DNA of 64,000 nucleotides from Chloroflexota bacterium (GTDB taxonomy: Bacteria; Chloroflexota; Anaerolineae; Anaerolineales; UBA4823). The notes beneath the pieces were generated by a model. The model saw only the letters and a list, made by a program, of their open reading frames with translations. It ran no database searches and was not told the DNA's origin. The DNA lies in NCBI GenBank assembly GCA_029557965.1, contig JAKQIM010000042.1:1-64000 (forward strand), in the 5' to 3' direction. The translations under genes were made by a program, and so were the position numbers. Positions 16,633 through 25,949 of this stretch are shown piece after piece (the first letter of the stretch is position 1; every line of letters starts with the position of its first letter).

Positions 16633-18636
16633 TCACGCCTCGTGAATTTCCACAAGGCCGAATGATCGCAAGAGCTGCACATACGCATGCACATATTCCA
16701 GGCTGCCATCGCGAGTTTCGAGCATGGTTTCTTTGGCAATCTCCCACAGCGATCTTTTGCCATCCATATAGAAGCCCACCACGGCATCGAACATGTACCC
16801 GGAATGCAGCTTCGATTGGTGCTGCTGTACATGCACCTTGCAGGCTTCCATCTTCACCGCATCGCCCAGGGCGTAATCTTCCAGGTGGACGATGGGCCCC
16901 GTGAACTTGCGCACCGGCACATAGCGGTAGATCTCGGGGATGGAGGCGGGCGCGGGCACAAAGCCGGGCGCAAAATCTTCCTGGTAGCGCCGCCACATCG
17001 CAGACCTCATCTCTTCGAGCAGGCGGTTTTCTTTGTTGACCGCTTCTTGCACCTGGGCAAGCTCTTGCCCCTGGAAGAAACCCATACAGGCCCGGTTGCA
17101 GGCCAGGTAGAAGTCACGGTAATGCCTGATGCATTCGTGCAAGTCGGCAGGGTCTCCGCCGGTTTCAACCGCCAGGGCGATCTGCTTTGACAGCTCAGCC
17201 ACGAAGCGCTCCCGGCTCTTATACAGGATCAGGGGGATATCTTCAACCGCCAGGGCAGCCAGGGTATAAGCGAAACAAGCGCAGATCGAAGCCGTCTTAT
17301 GCAAGATGAAGGGATCAACGACCTCCGCAGTATCGCCGCTGGTATGGTAATTCAAATCTGGCCATTGCCCCAGCATCACAGCCGGGATATTGATCGTCGG
17401 ATCAGATAGAACCAGGTGGTCGCTGCCCGGTTCAAACTCCGAGATCACGGCATTGAACATCGGCAGGTAACTGTCTTTGCCGGCTGAGGGCACATTCTTG
17501 CGTACCTCGTCCATGATCAGCGCCGCCAGGTCGACGATGAAAGACGGGCTGGCGTGCGGCAGGCCGCTGAGGTTGACCGGCCCATAGCCGTGCGATTGGC
17601 GCCCGCCCACCATATCCAGGTTGATGCCGGCCTTGATGCGCCGGGTGCGCTCGCCCAGCTCGTGCAGGTAAGGATAGGTGCCGGTGAACTCGGGCACAAA
17701 GATCATGCGGATACTGCGCTTCAAACCCGGCAGGGCTCCGCTGGCAACCAGGTCGCGGATCACCTTCAAGGCTTCCATCGAGGCCGCCACGCCGCTGGCA
17801 TTGTCATTGGCCGAAGAACGCGGGTGGCACAGGTGCGAGACGATCAGCACTTCCTCTTCCGTTTGGCCTTTCAAGAGCGTTTCAACTACCTCAATCTCGC
17901 CATCATAAAGATCGGCATCCACGTAACAGGTGGCCTTGGGGTAAGCATCTTGGGAGGGGTCTTTGGCGTGCGCCGCTGCCGCCTCTTTGCACAGGCGGGC
18001 CAACTGGTCACCCTGGCGCGGGGTGAGCACAAAGCCAAAGGTATGCGGCTCGTCGGGGGTATGCTTCCACCAGAAAGAAGTGTAGTTCAGGATATCTACC
18101 AGGTCATGCCGCTCGCGGGCGCCCTTGACTGGGCGGATAAAATCGGTGACAAAGCCCAGCGCGCCACGCTCTTTGACAGCCCAATCCACAAAAGCCTGGA
18201 AGTGCTCGCGCACGAACACCAGCTTACCCTTTAGATCCAACCCTTCGTAAGCCTTGGGGGCACTGCCCTGGTCCAGCAAAACGATATCCAACGGCTGAGA
18301 GCGAAAATCGCAAGGATAGCTGCGCTGGATGATCGACAGGTTATTGGCCCTGAAATCTGCCAGGCACTCGGCCGGTGAAACCAGGTTCAGTTGGGCATCC
18401 CGGCAATCCCATTCTTGGAACATCTTGGAGGTGTAGTACCAGGTCTTGCCGTCTGCAGGGTAGGTTTTGATGGAGACATCCAGCCCATTTTCTTCCAGGC
18501 GCTGCTTAACATGGTAAGCAGCAGCCCGGTAGCCGGTGGAAGCCTGGATGCGGTGAAAATTGGCAATTTCACGGACAGAATAGAATGCCCGCTCACCTGA
18601 GATAGACTGAATGATCCTCTGAAATGCCGTTCGCAT
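16633..18636 (-). CDS. M28-type (DUF4910) aminopeptidase-like protein
   Basis: This 667-residue protein has a di-zinc M28 peptidase core. HLCHPRSSANDNASG carries the first His and bridging Asp, FVPEFTGTYPYLHE the Glu, INLDMVGG an Asp, and FEPGSDHLVLSD and LNYHTSGDT the later ligands. A protease-associated-like segment precedes the core (LDLKGKLVFVREHFQ). The C-terminal ~80 residues look like a small winged-helix or PqqD-like add-on (GKRSLWEIAKETML). No signal peptide is present. It begins the minus-strand group with fabI and bactofilin, though the gap to fabI leaves room for separate control. Confidence 0.8.
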   Translation of the reverse strand: MRTAFQRIIQSISGERAFYSVREIANFHRIQASTGYRAAAYHVKQRLEENGLDVSIKTYPADGKTWYYTSKMFQEWDCRDAQLNLVSPAECLADFRANNLSIIQRSYPCDFRSQPLDIVLLDQGSAPKAYEGLDLKGKLVFVREHFQAFVDWAVKERGALGFVTDFIRPVKGARERHDLVDILNYTSFWWKHTPDEPHTFGFVLTPRQGDQLARLCKEAAAAHAKDPSQDAYPKATCYVDADLYDGEIEVVETLLKGQTEEEVLIVSHLCHPRSSANDNASGVAASMEALKVIRDLVASGALPGLKRSIRMIFVPEFTGTYPYLHELGERTRRIKAGINLDMVGGRQSHGYGPVNLSGLPHASPSFIVDLAALIMDEVRKNVPSAGKDSYLPMFNAVISEFEPGSDHLVLSDPTINIPAVMLGQWPDLNYHTSGDTAEVVDPFILHKTASICACFAYTLAALAVEDIPLILYKSRERFVAELSKQIALAVETGGDPADLHECIRHYRDFYLACNRACMGFFQGQELAQVQEAVNKENRLLEEMRSAMWRRYQEDFAPGFVPAPASIPEIYRYVPVRKFTGPIVHLEDYALGDAVKMEACKVHVQQHQSKLHSGYMFDAVVGFYMDGKRSLWEIAKETMLETRDGSLEYVHAYVQLLRSFGLVEIHEA

Positions 18637-18674
18637 GTGATCTCCTCCAAAAGGGTTGTGCAGGTTGCAGATCG

Positions 18675-20384
18675 CTACGCCAGCAAGGCATCACGCGCCG
18701 CCAGCGGGGCAGCATCGGCGCGCAAGATGGATTGACCGGCGCTGTGCAAGCGCGGAAGTTGTTCGGCGGCGTAGGCCTGGGCCAATAGGCGTTTGCGCTC
18801 AGAGGCAGAGGCATCTTGCAGCAGCAGCCAGGAATTGAAGAGCGGCAGCGCCATGTTCATCAGGTCTAAAGAGTAGTAATCGATCACCGGGCGTTCTTGC
18901 TGTTTGAGAAAATCGCCGGCCCGGTGGAAAAGATCGGTGGCCTCCAATAGCTGCGCCTTGAGGGGGGCCAGCTCGGGGCCGTAATCTTGCGCCGCCCACT
19001 GTTCAAAAAGCGGATCAAGGGCGCGCCCCAACAGCTTGCCCAGGGCCGCCACCACCTGAAGCTGGCTGGTGCCTTCATATATATTAGTTACCCTGACATC
19101 GCGGAAGTGGCGCTCGACATTGAACTCGCGCATGTAACCCACCCCGCCGTGCACCTGCATGGCCTGGTAGCAAACGCGGTTGCCCATTTCGGTGGCGTAG
19201 AATTTCGCCATCGGCGTCAGGGCTTCGGCCAGGCCTGAAGCCAGCTTTTGCTTTTGGCGCAGGGCCGGGTCGGGATTCTCAGCAGACTGCTTCTCATAGG
19301 CCTTAAGCAGGTCCACCCAGCGCCCGGTCTCACACAGTAGGGCCCGCGCCGCCTCGATCTCGCCGCGCATGCTCAACAGCATGCGTGCTACAGCCGGCAA
19401 CTCGGCGATGGGTTGGCCAAACTGGCAGCGTTCTTGGGCGTAGCGGTAGGCTTCTCGATAAGCCGCCTCTGCAATGCCCAGGGCCTGGGCCCCCACCGCC
19501 AGGCGGGCGCCGTTCATCAGCGCCATGGCATAGCGCAGCAGGCCAAAACGCCGCTTGCCCAACAGCACAGCCGGGGTGCCGTTATACTGCACTTCGCAGG
19601 TGGGCGAGGCGTGGATACCCATCTTATTCTCCAGTCGCCGGATGTGCACCGTTTCATCGCGCTCGGCGACGAAAAGCGACAGCCCGCGGGCATCGGTAGA
19701 GCCGGGCTCGCTGCGCGCCAGCACCACGTGCACATCCGCACAGCCATTGGTAATAAAGCGCTTGACGCCATCCAGCTTCCACTTGCCGGTTGCCTCGTCC
19801 AGGGTGGCGCGCATCTGCACCGCCCCCAGGTCTGACCCGGCATCTGGCTCGGTGAGCACCATGGCGCCCGCCACCTCACCGCGCCCAAAGCGCGGCAGGA
19901 TGCGCTGCTTGGTCTCTTCATCGCCATACTCTTCGATACAAGAGGCGATCTCTTGCAAGCCGTAAATGGTCATCAGCCCGGCGTCGGCGCGCGAGACGAT
20001 CTCCACCATCATCTGGTAGACCGATTCGGGCAGGTTCAGCCCGCCGTACTCCCAGGGCAGCATGGCGCCCATCATCCCTGCCTGGCGCAGGGCCTGCAGG
20101 CCTGCCTGGGTAGCCTCGGCATAGACCACCTCCCCAGCCTGGATGACGGCGCCGTGTTCATCGGCCTCGGCAGCGCGCGGCGCTATCACGGTGGCGCACA
20201 CCTCGCCCAACACTTCCAACAGCAGGCGGTAATTATCCTTGGCGTCAGCATAAGAGCGCGGCGCGGCAGGGTGTTGGGCATGGTGGCGGTAGCCCTGCTC
20301 TTTGATCTCGAGCACTTCTTGCAGATCCAGCCGTTCCAGGCGGAACTGCATATCGGGGTTATCTAGGAAGAAATTATCGCTCAT
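18675..20384 (-). CDS. Acyl-CoA dehydrogenase
   Basis: This FAD-dependent acyl-CoA dehydrogenase has 569 residues, longer than the ~380 of classical members, with an extra C-terminal helical domain. Signatures visible are VLTEPDAGSDLGAVQMRA (FAD/substrate contact) and QVHGGVGYMREFNVERHFRDVRVTNIYEG (dimer/FAD region). The start at 20384 (MSDNFFLDN) is preferred over one at 20513, because the intervening bases belong to an inverted repeat. The ETF genes lie just upstream on the same strand, so electrons can pass straight to ETF. Confidence 0.92.
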   Translation of the reverse strand: MSDNFFLDNPDMQFRLERLDLQEVLEIKEQGYRHHAQHPAAPRSYADAKDNYRLLLEVLGEVCATVIAPRAAEADEHGAVIQAGEVVYAEATQAGLQALRQAGMMGAMLPWEYGGLNLPESVYQMMVEIVSRADAGLMTIYGLQEIASCIEEYGDEETKQRILPRFGRGEVAGAMVLTEPDAGSDLGAVQMRATLDEATGKWKLDGVKRFITNGCADVHVVLARSEPGSTDARGLSLFVAERDETVHIRRLENKMGIHASPTCEVQYNGTPAVLLGKRRFGLLRYAMALMNGARLAVGAQALGIAEAAYREAYRYAQERCQFGQPIAELPAVARMLLSMRGEIEAARALLCETGRWVDLLKAYEKQSAENPDPALRQKQKLASGLAEALTPMAKFYATEMGNRVCYQAMQVHGGVGYMREFNVERHFRDVRVTNIYEGTSQLQVVAALGKLLGRALDPLFEQWAAQDYGPELAPLKAQLLEATDLFHRAGDFLKQQERPVIDYYSLDLMNMALPLFNSWLLLQDASASERKRLLAQAYAAEQLPRLHSAGQSILRADAAPLAARDALLA

Positions 20385-20421
20385 GATTTGATCCGTGGTC
20401 TTTCTTGTAGAGAGCTTTTTT

Positions 20422-20492
20422 ACCGCAGAGCCGCTGAGTACGCTGAGTTTTAAGCCCAATGCTTTTCTCTGCGCTCTCAGCATCTCTGTGGT
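20422..20492. repeat. Dispersed inverted repeat, intergenic copy 2
   Basis: The left arm at 20422-20447 (core GCAGAGCCGCTGAG) and right arm at 20467-20492 are imperfectly complementary over about 26 bases around a 19-base spacer. The copy lies in the gap between etfA and the acyl-CoA dehydrogenase gene, so it may set their relative expression by a folded mRNA. It is related to the copies at 1517-1541 and 15270-15333. Confidence 0.8.
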
Positions 20493-20496
20493 GAAC

Positions 20497-21522
20497 CTAC
20501 TTGGCCTTCTCACGCAGGGTCTTGATCAACAAAGGCAGCACTTCAGCCAAATCACCGACGATCTTATAATGCGCCACCTGGAAGATGGGGGCAGTAGGAT
20601 CGGTGTTGATGGCGATGATCTTGTTGGATTTATCCATCCCGGCCCGGTGCTGGACTGCACCCGAGATGCCCGCAGCAATGTACAGGCGCGGGCGCACCGT
20701 CAGGCCAGTCTGGCCCACCTGGTGTTCGCGGCTGACCAGCCCGGCATCTACGGCAGCCCGGCTGGCGCCCACCTCGCCGCCCAGCAAGTTTGCCAGGTCT
20801 TGGATCAGCTCGAATTCGCCTGGGCCATCCACGCCCGCGCCGCCCGCCACGATCACGGGGGCATCTTTGAGGCGCACGGTTGGCGGGCGCATCTCATGGC
20901 TGAGCACCTGCAGGGCAAAGTCTTGGGGCTGGAAGCCCGGCCTGACCGCTTCAACCGTGCCCTGGCGGCTGGGGTCGGGGGTGCGGCGGCGCATAACGCC
21001 TTCACGCACACTGGCCATTTGTGGGCGGGTTTTAGGATTGACAATGGTGGCAATGATATTGCCGCCAAAGGCCGGGCGGATCTGGTAAAGCAGATCCTTA
21101 TACAACGTGTTTTCTTTCTTGTACAAGAAGTCGCCAATCTGCAAATCGGTGCAGTCGGCGGTCAGCCCCACCCGCACCGCGCTGGCGATGCGCGGGGCCA
21201 GGTCACGCCCTACCGGTGAGGCGCCAATCAAAAAGATATAGGGCTGGTGTTGTTTCACCAGGCCCACTGCCACACGACAGTAAGGCAGTGTGCGGTACAC
21301 TTCCAGCTCAGGGTGATCGGCCAGCAGCACATGGTCCGCGCCGTGCTGGATGACCGTTTCAACCAGGCCTTCGACCTGGTAACCGCACAGCAGCGCCCAC
21401 ACCTGGCTGCCCAGGTGCTGGGCCAGTTCGCAGGCCTTGCTTAGCAGCTCCAGGCTGACATCAGCAACCTGCCCATCTCCTTGCTCGATGAAAACCCATA
21501 CGTTACGCGCTTCGCTCATCAT
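20497..21522 (-). CDS. etfA: Electron transfer flavoprotein, alpha subunit
   Basis: EtfA carries the FAD that accepts electrons from acyl-CoA dehydrogenases. The C-terminal FAD domain is clear: RPRLYIAAGISGAVQHRAGMDKSNKIIAINTDP, then FQVAHYKIVGDL. The product is 341 residues, a normal length. It follows etfB by 9 bp. AUG codons at 21522 and 21519 are both possible starts. No extra iron-sulfur motif is present, so it is the ordinary rather than the bifurcating iron-sulfur-fused form. Confidence 0.95.
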   Translation of the reverse strand: MMSEARNVWVFIEQGDGQVADVSLELLSKACELAQHLGSQVWALLCGYQVEGLVETVIQHGADHVLLADHPELEVYRTLPYCRVAVGLVKQHQPYIFLIGASPVGRDLAPRIASAVRVGLTADCTDLQIGDFLYKKENTLYKDLLYQIRPAFGGNIIATIVNPKTRPQMASVREGVMRRRTPDPSRQGTVEAVRPGFQPQDFALQVLSHEMRPPTVRLKDAPVIVAGGAGVDGPGEFELIQDLANLLGGEVGASRAAVDAGLVSREHQVGQTGLTVRPRLYIAAGISGAVQHRAGMDKSNKIIAINTDPTAPIFQVAHYKIVGDLAEVLPLLIKTLREKAK

Positions 21523-21531
21523 ACGCTCCGC

Positions 21532-22425
21532 TTACCCAACGATATATTCTTCAACCAGCTCTTCGATCAACGCCCGGATGCCTTCGGGCGTGGGAGAGAT
21601 GTCTTTGCTCTCAGTGCCTTCGAGCACCACGTAATTGACCTTGTAAACCTGGGTCGGCGAGCCGCTCAGGCCCAGCTCAGCCTCGTTCACAGGCAGGTCG
21701 GCCGCGTTCCACACGGGGATCTTCAGGCCTTGCTGCACCAGCAGGGCATCCAGGCTGGCCTCATCACCCAAATCAGGCCACTGCTGAAGCAAGCGAGGAT
21801 ACTCAGCCGGCACACAGGCCAGCTTGTAGGCAATACGCTTGCGGGCCGAGGGCGGGCGCGGCTGGTTGGCCGAACCAACCACCGTCAGCAGGCAAGGCAG
21901 TTTACACTTGACCAGTTCAATACCCAGGTCAAAGGCCCGCCTCACCACGATCTCATCCTGCTCCAGGCTGAGGATAGCTTCGGCATAGGTGATCTGAGGC
22001 AGGCCAAGCTTTTCGGCAGTCTGCGGGCCCACCTGGGCCGTATCGCCGTCAATCGCCTGGCGTCCGCAAAAGACCAGGTCAAAGGCGCCCAGCTTTTCTA
22101 CCGCACATTTGAGGGTATAAGAGGTAGCCTGAGTATCGGCGCCAGCAAATTTGCGGTCCGAGAGCAGCACCACGCGGTCTGCACCCCGGTAAAGGGCCTG
22201 CCGCAGCACTTCAGCGGCTTGCAGTGGGCCCATCGTCAGCACGGTAACGGTTCCCCCGTGCTGATCCTTGACCTGCAGAGCCATCTCCAACGCGTTCAGA
22301 TCTTCAGGGTTGAAGATGGCAGGCAGGGCGCTGCGATTCATGGTGCCATCTGGGGTTATCACATCCCCGCTGACGCTGCGGGTATCGGGCACCTGCTTGA
22401 CGAGCACAATCGAATGATAGGGCAT
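21532..22425 (-). CDS. etfB: Electron transfer flavoprotein, beta subunit
   Basis: EtfB (297 residues) begins with IVLVKQVPDT and has the family's DLVFCGRQAIDGDTAQVGP stretch, which binds AMP or a second FAD. It is longer than mitochondrial EtfB (~255), mainly at the C-terminus. Its AUG overlaps the stop of the glycosylase gene by one base (TAATG), so it is co-translated with it. With etfA and the dehydrogenase it forms a beta-oxidation electron branch. Confidence 0.94.
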   Translation of the reverse strand: MPYHSIVLVKQVPDTRSVSGDVITPDGTMNRSALPAIFNPEDLNALEMALQVKDQHGGTVTVLTMGPLQAAEVLRQALYRGADRVVLLSDRKFAGADTQATSYTLKCAVEKLGAFDLVFCGRQAIDGDTAQVGPQTAEKLGLPQITYAEAILSLEQDEIVVRRAFDLGIELVKCKLPCLLTVVGSANQPRPPSARKRIAYKLACVPAEYPRLLQQWPDLGDEASLDALLVQQGLKIPVWNAADLPVNEAELGLSGSPTQVYKVNYVVLEGTESKDISPTPEGIRALIEELVEEYIVG

Positions 22426-23033
22426 TATGCCTCCAATAAAGAGGGGTTATCCACGCGGAAGCGCCAGGGGAGGCTCTTCCACGGTTCTGGCACAGTATAT
22501 AAACCCACCCGCGGGCCAATCGTCACGCTTGCATCCAGAATCGGTGCGGCGGACTCAACAAATATCTCCGCGCCGGGCGCACACAGATCCAGGTCATTAC
22601 AGCGGCGGTCGATTCCCAAGGCCTGGCACAGCTTGGCGGGGCCGTCTGTCCAGCGGGCGGGCGGCAGGCTGTCGGCTGCCCGCCCGCGCCGCCGGCGCAT
22701 CACATCCAGCCCATCGGTGGGCAGCACAGCCCGCAGCAGCACCGCGGCAGGAAAACCCTCGGCTTCGGAGACGAAATTGAACATCCAGTGCATGCCGTAT
22801 GTAAAGTAAACGTAAGCATGCCCGGCAGCGCCATACATCACCTGGGTGCGGGGCGTAAGCCCGGCCCGGGCATGGCAGCCCAGGTCCTCCTCGCCCACAT
22901 AGGCTTCGGTCTCAACGATCAGACCCGCCAGGCGCTGTTCTCCTTCCAGGCGCACCAGGCGCATACCCAACAAGTCGCGCGCCACCTGCAATGTGGACCG
23001 GGCAAAGAAAGAACGCTGCAAGATGGTGGTCAT
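22425..23033 (-). CDS. 3-methyladenine DNA glycosylase, AAG/MPG family
   Basis: This 202-residue base-excision enzyme removes alkylated purines. Family marks are ARDLLGMRLVR, IVETEAYVGEEDLGCHARAG (catalytic Glu in the ETEAY segment), GHAYVYFTYGMHWMFNFV, and a C-terminal PRVGLY. The start at 23033 (MTTILQRSFF) fits the family N-terminus; an upstream AUG at 23078 would add 15 residues. It is unexpectedly the first gene of the ETF operon, overlapping etfB by one base. Confidence 0.92.
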   Translation of the reverse strand: MTTILQRSFFARSTLQVARDLLGMRLVRLEGEQRLAGLIVETEAYVGEEDLGCHARAGLTPRTQVMYGAAGHAYVYFTYGMHWMFNFVSEAEGFPAAVLLRAVLPTDGLDVMRRRRGRAADSLPPARWTDGPAKLCQALGIDRRCNDLDLCAPGAEIFVESAAPILDASVTIGPRVGLYTVPEPWKSLPWRFRVDNPSLLEA

Positions 23034-23188
23034 GTGAGCAATTGTAGCACATACAAATTCATTGGTGTGTGCAAGCACCTCTCGTTGGCTAGCATTTAAG
23101 CATAATCATGTTGTGGTATGATTAGACATATTCCAATCGACGCAGAGCCATATTATTGGTAAACGTGTTACAAAGGGTTTTGTGATCT

Positions 23189-24829
23189 ATGCTAACGACT
23201 GAAGCTTTGCTCCCGCTGCTGGAACGCGCCAACCAGGTGGCCGCAGCCAGAACGTTGGGCGACCTTTTGGATGGTATCTTGGCGCTGTTGGCAGAGCTAT
23301 GTGCCGCTCCAGCAGGGGTATTGTATCTACATACGCCCGAAACAGGCGGTGTAACTTGCCTGGCAGTGCGCGGTCTGCCAGGCGAGGTGGAACAGGTTTG
23401 CCGTGGAGCCCTGGCCAACCATGGCCCAGCCAGCCAGGCTTTGCACAGCGGACTGCCGCTGCACCAAGAGCTTTCGGCAGGCCAGGCCTGGGCGGCAGAC
23501 CTAGAAGCCCTACAGGCCATCCCAAAGACCAACATCTTATCGATTCCCCTTCTCTCTGATAACCAGCCGGTTTGCGTAGTGCAGCTCTTTGACTGCCAGG
23601 CCATGCCGCTGGAGGTGCTGGCAGTGCTTGCCGCCCGCCTGGCATCTGATGTTCAGCGCGCGGCGCGCTCCGAAGAATATGCCATGCACGCCGAGCGCCT
23701 GGCAGCCCTGATCTCGATCTTCGAGCAAATCGGATCAACCCTGGACCGCGACCAACTGCTGCGCATGATGATTGAGCATGCGCGCGAGGTGATCGATGCC
23801 GAAGCCTGCTCGCTTTTCCTGGTCGAAGGAGAGACTGAAGAAAATGTGCTTCACCTGGCAAGCAACGCCAACCAGCAGATCAGCCTGAGCCAGGTACGGG
23901 TGCCCAAAGGCAAGGGCATCATCGGCCACGTGGTTGAAAGCGGGCAAACCGTACTGGTCCCTGATGTGAGCCAGGATGCCCGCCATTACCGGCAGATCGA
24001 TCAAGCCATCGGCTTCGTGACGCGTGCCATCCTGGCGGTGCCGCTGCGCACCCGCACCGTAGTCTTGGGCCAGGAACGCGGCTCCATCTCAACCCGTGTG
24101 ATTGGCGGGTTTGAGGCAGTCAACAAACAACAGGGCACTTTTGATGACGAAGATGCCCAACTGCTGGTCACGCTGGCCAACCAGGCCGCCACCGTGCTGC
24201 AAATCGCCGACCTGTACAGCGATGCCAATGAGCTGTTTCTCGATCTGATCAAAGCATTGGCGGCCTCCATTGATGCCAAGGACCCCTACACCGAAGGTCA
24301 CTCGCAGCGCGTCTCCGATTACTCGGTTGAGATAGCCCGCCAGCTCAATTTGCCGGCCGAGATGGTGCACCATGTGCGCATTGGCAGCCTGCTGCATGAT
24401 GTGGGCAAAATCGGCATTCCAGATCATATCCTGGTCAAGCCGGGCCGCCTGACGGACGATGAATTCCATGTGATGAAACAACACCCCACGATCGGCGCCA
24501 ATATATTGAGCCAGGTGCGCAAGCTGCACGCCGAGCTGCCGGCCCTGGCTGAACACCACGAACGGCTGGACGGCACCGGCTATCCACTTGGGTTAAAAGG
24601 CGATCAGATCTCGCTCATGGGGCGCATTGTCGCCGCTGCCGACGTCTTCGATGCCATGACCTCCGACCGGCCCTATCGCGCCGCCATGCCGGTGGAAGAA
24701 GTGTTGGATTATCTGTATCAAGGGGTGAACTTACACTACGACGGCACCTGCGTGCAGGCCCTGACCACCGCCTACGTCAAAGGCAGTATCCGCACCCAAA
24801 AAGAGCGCGAAATGCTGGGCCTTCAATGA
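23189..24829 (+). CDS. GAF-GAF-HD-GYP cyclic-di-GMP phosphodiesterase
   Basis: This 546-residue cytoplasmic signalling protein has two GAF-type sensor domains (about residues 15-155 and 170-350) followed by an HD-GYP domain (about 355-530). The catalytic motifs are intact: GHSQRVSDYSVEIA, LLHDVGKIGIPD (HD), HHERLDGTGYP (the GYP motif) and ADVFDAMTSDRPYR. HD-GYP enzymes break c-di-GMP down to pGpG or GMP. The first GAF is weak in ligand residues. It is a lone gene ending at a strong bidirectional hairpin, so it is its own transcription unit. Confidence 0.92.
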   Translation: MLTTEALLPLLERANQVAAARTLGDLLDGILALLAELCAAPAGVLYLHTPETGGVTCLAVRGLPGEVEQVCRGALANHGPASQALHSGLPLHQELSAGQAWAADLEALQAIPKTNILSIPLLSDNQPVCVVQLFDCQAMPLEVLAVLAARLASDVQRAARSEEYAMHAERLAALISIFEQIGSTLDRDQLLRMMIEHAREVIDAEACSLFLVEGETEENVLHLASNANQQISLSQVRVPKGKGIIGHVVESGQTVLVPDVSQDARHYRQIDQAIGFVTRAILAVPLRTRTVVLGQERGSISTRVIGGFEAVNKQQGTFDDEDAQLLVTLANQAATVLQIADLYSDANELFLDLIKALAASIDAKDPYTEGHSQRVSDYSVEIARQLNLPAEMVHHVRIGSLLHDVGKIGIPDHILVKPGRLTDDEFHVMKQHPTIGANILSQVRKLHAELPALAEHHERLDGTGYPLGLKGDQISLMGRIVAAADVFDAMTSDRPYRAAMPVEEVLDYLYQGVNLHYDGTCVQALTTAYVKGSIRTQKEREMLGLQ

Positions 24830-24837
24830 TCCAAAGA

Positions 24838-24885
24838 CCAGAAACGTAAAGGGCGGCGCAAAAGCGCCGCCCTTTACGTTTCTGG
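24838..24885. terminator. Perfect 22-bp hairpin between convergent genes
   Basis: The arms at 24838-24859 and 24864-24885 are complementary at all 22 positions around an AAAA loop. The GC-rich core GGGCGGCGC is flanked by AT-rich ends. It stops the HD-GYP gene on the plus strand and the yceI gene on the minus strand. Confidence 0.9.
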
Positions 24886-24909
24886 AAAGAAGTGGGGGTT
24901 ACTGACCGG

Positions 24910-25434
24910 CTAAGCTTGTTTGATCAGCTCAACCTCGATGTTGATCTTTACTTCTTCACCCACCAGCACGCCGCCGGTTTCAAGGGCCACGTTCCAAACC
25001 AGGCCCCAATCTTTGCGGTTGATCGTGGTGGTTGCAGTAAAGCCAGCCGACTCGGTGCCCCAAGGGCTTTTGGCCATGCCAGAATACTCCACATCCAACA
25101 CCACTTCTTTGGTCACATCGCGTATGGTCAGGTCACCATAGATGCGGCCGTGGCTGGCATCCAAGGCTTCGACTCGGCTTGATTTAAAGGTCATATAGGG
25201 AAATGCCTCGGCATTGAAAAAATCAGCCGAGCGCAGGTGTGCATCGCGCTGCGCCTCTTTGGTGTTGATACTGCCAACCTCAATTTGCACATCGACAGTC
25301 GAGTTGGCAATGTTCTTCTCGTCGCCTTCAACAAGGCCATCAAACTTTTCGAACCGGCCGCGAACGTTTGAGATCATCATGTGACGAACAGTGAAGTTGA
25401 TTTCAGAATGAGCAGGGTCAATTTTCCAGGACAT
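24910..25434 (-). CDS. YceI-family lipid-binding protein
   Basis: This 174-residue lipocalin-like beta-barrel opens with WKIDPAHSEINFTVRHMMISNVRG and continues with GDLTIRDVTKEVVLDVEY, both typical of YceI. No signal peptide is visible, so it is probably cytoplasmic, unlike E. coli YceI. YceI proteins bind polyisoprenoids or amphiphiles and are often stress-induced. GGAGGTATC precedes the AUG. It follows a MarR regulator by 54 bp on the same strand and is probably its target. Confidence 0.92.
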   Translation of the reverse strand: MSWKIDPAHSEINFTVRHMMISNVRGRFEKFDGLVEGDEKNIANSTVDVQIEVGSINTKEAQRDAHLRSADFFNAEAFPYMTFKSSRVEALDASHGRIYGDLTIRDVTKEVVLDVEYSGMAKSPWGTESAGFTATTTINRKDWGLVWNVALETGGVLVGEEVKINIEVELIKQA

Positions 25435-25488
25435 AGGGATACCTCCAAATTTGGTTTTGAGATTAGATGGTTTGTACCAATAATTTAT

Positions 25489-25941
25489 TCAAGAATTCTC
25501 TTTGCGGCCTAGCTTACGGCACAATTGGCCTAAGGCTTCTTGTTCGCCAGGCTCTAAGACACTTATTTCTTCTGCGATTGCCGCCGCATGCAGGGGAAAG
25601 ACCTGCGCGATCAGGGCTTGCCCGGCTTCGGTAAGCGATACGGTGATGTAACGCCGATCTTGAGAATCGCGCTGGCGCTGCACCAGGCCGCGTTTTTCAA
25701 GGTTATCGATCACCAGGGTGATATTGCCGGTGCTGAGCAGCAACTTGCTGCTGATCTGGCTCTGGCACATCGGCCCCAGGTGGTAGAGGGTTTCTAGCAC
25801 ACCAAACTGGCTGAGTGTCAGACCGCCCATACTGCCGTGCTGGTGCAAACGCGCCGTCAACGAGTCGACCGCACGGGTCAACTTGATGAAGGTATCAAGG
25901 GCGAGTACTTCACGTGGGGATCCCTGGTAATGTGTAGGCAT
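25489..25941 (-). CDS. MarR-family transcriptional regulator
   Basis: This 150-residue winged-helix repressor has its DNA-recognition region at LTLSQFGVLETLYHLGPMCQSQISSKLLLSTGNITLVIDNLEKRGLV. The wing is RQRDSQDRRYITVSLTEAG, with the conserved Asp-Arg pair. No conserved oxidation-sensing Cys is seen at the N-terminus, so it is not an obvious OhrR. A palindromic operator lies directly upstream, so it most likely represses itself and yceI until a ligand releases it. Confidence 0.93.
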   Translation of the reverse strand: MPTHYQGSPREVLALDTFIKLTRAVDSLTARLHQHGSMGGLTLSQFGVLETLYHLGPMCQSQISSKLLLSTGNITLVIDNLEKRGLVQRQRDSQDRRYITVSLTEAGQALIAQVFPLHAAAIAEEISVLEPGEQEALGQLCRKLGRKENS

Positions 25942-25949
25942 ATGTCTCT

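Noticed and set aside
16613-16996. N-terminal extension of FabI by 128 residues
   Set aside because: The extra residues overlap the M28 gene on the same strand and are Arg/Cys-rich with no family match. FabI's own ribosome site and canonical N-terminus fix the start at 16612.
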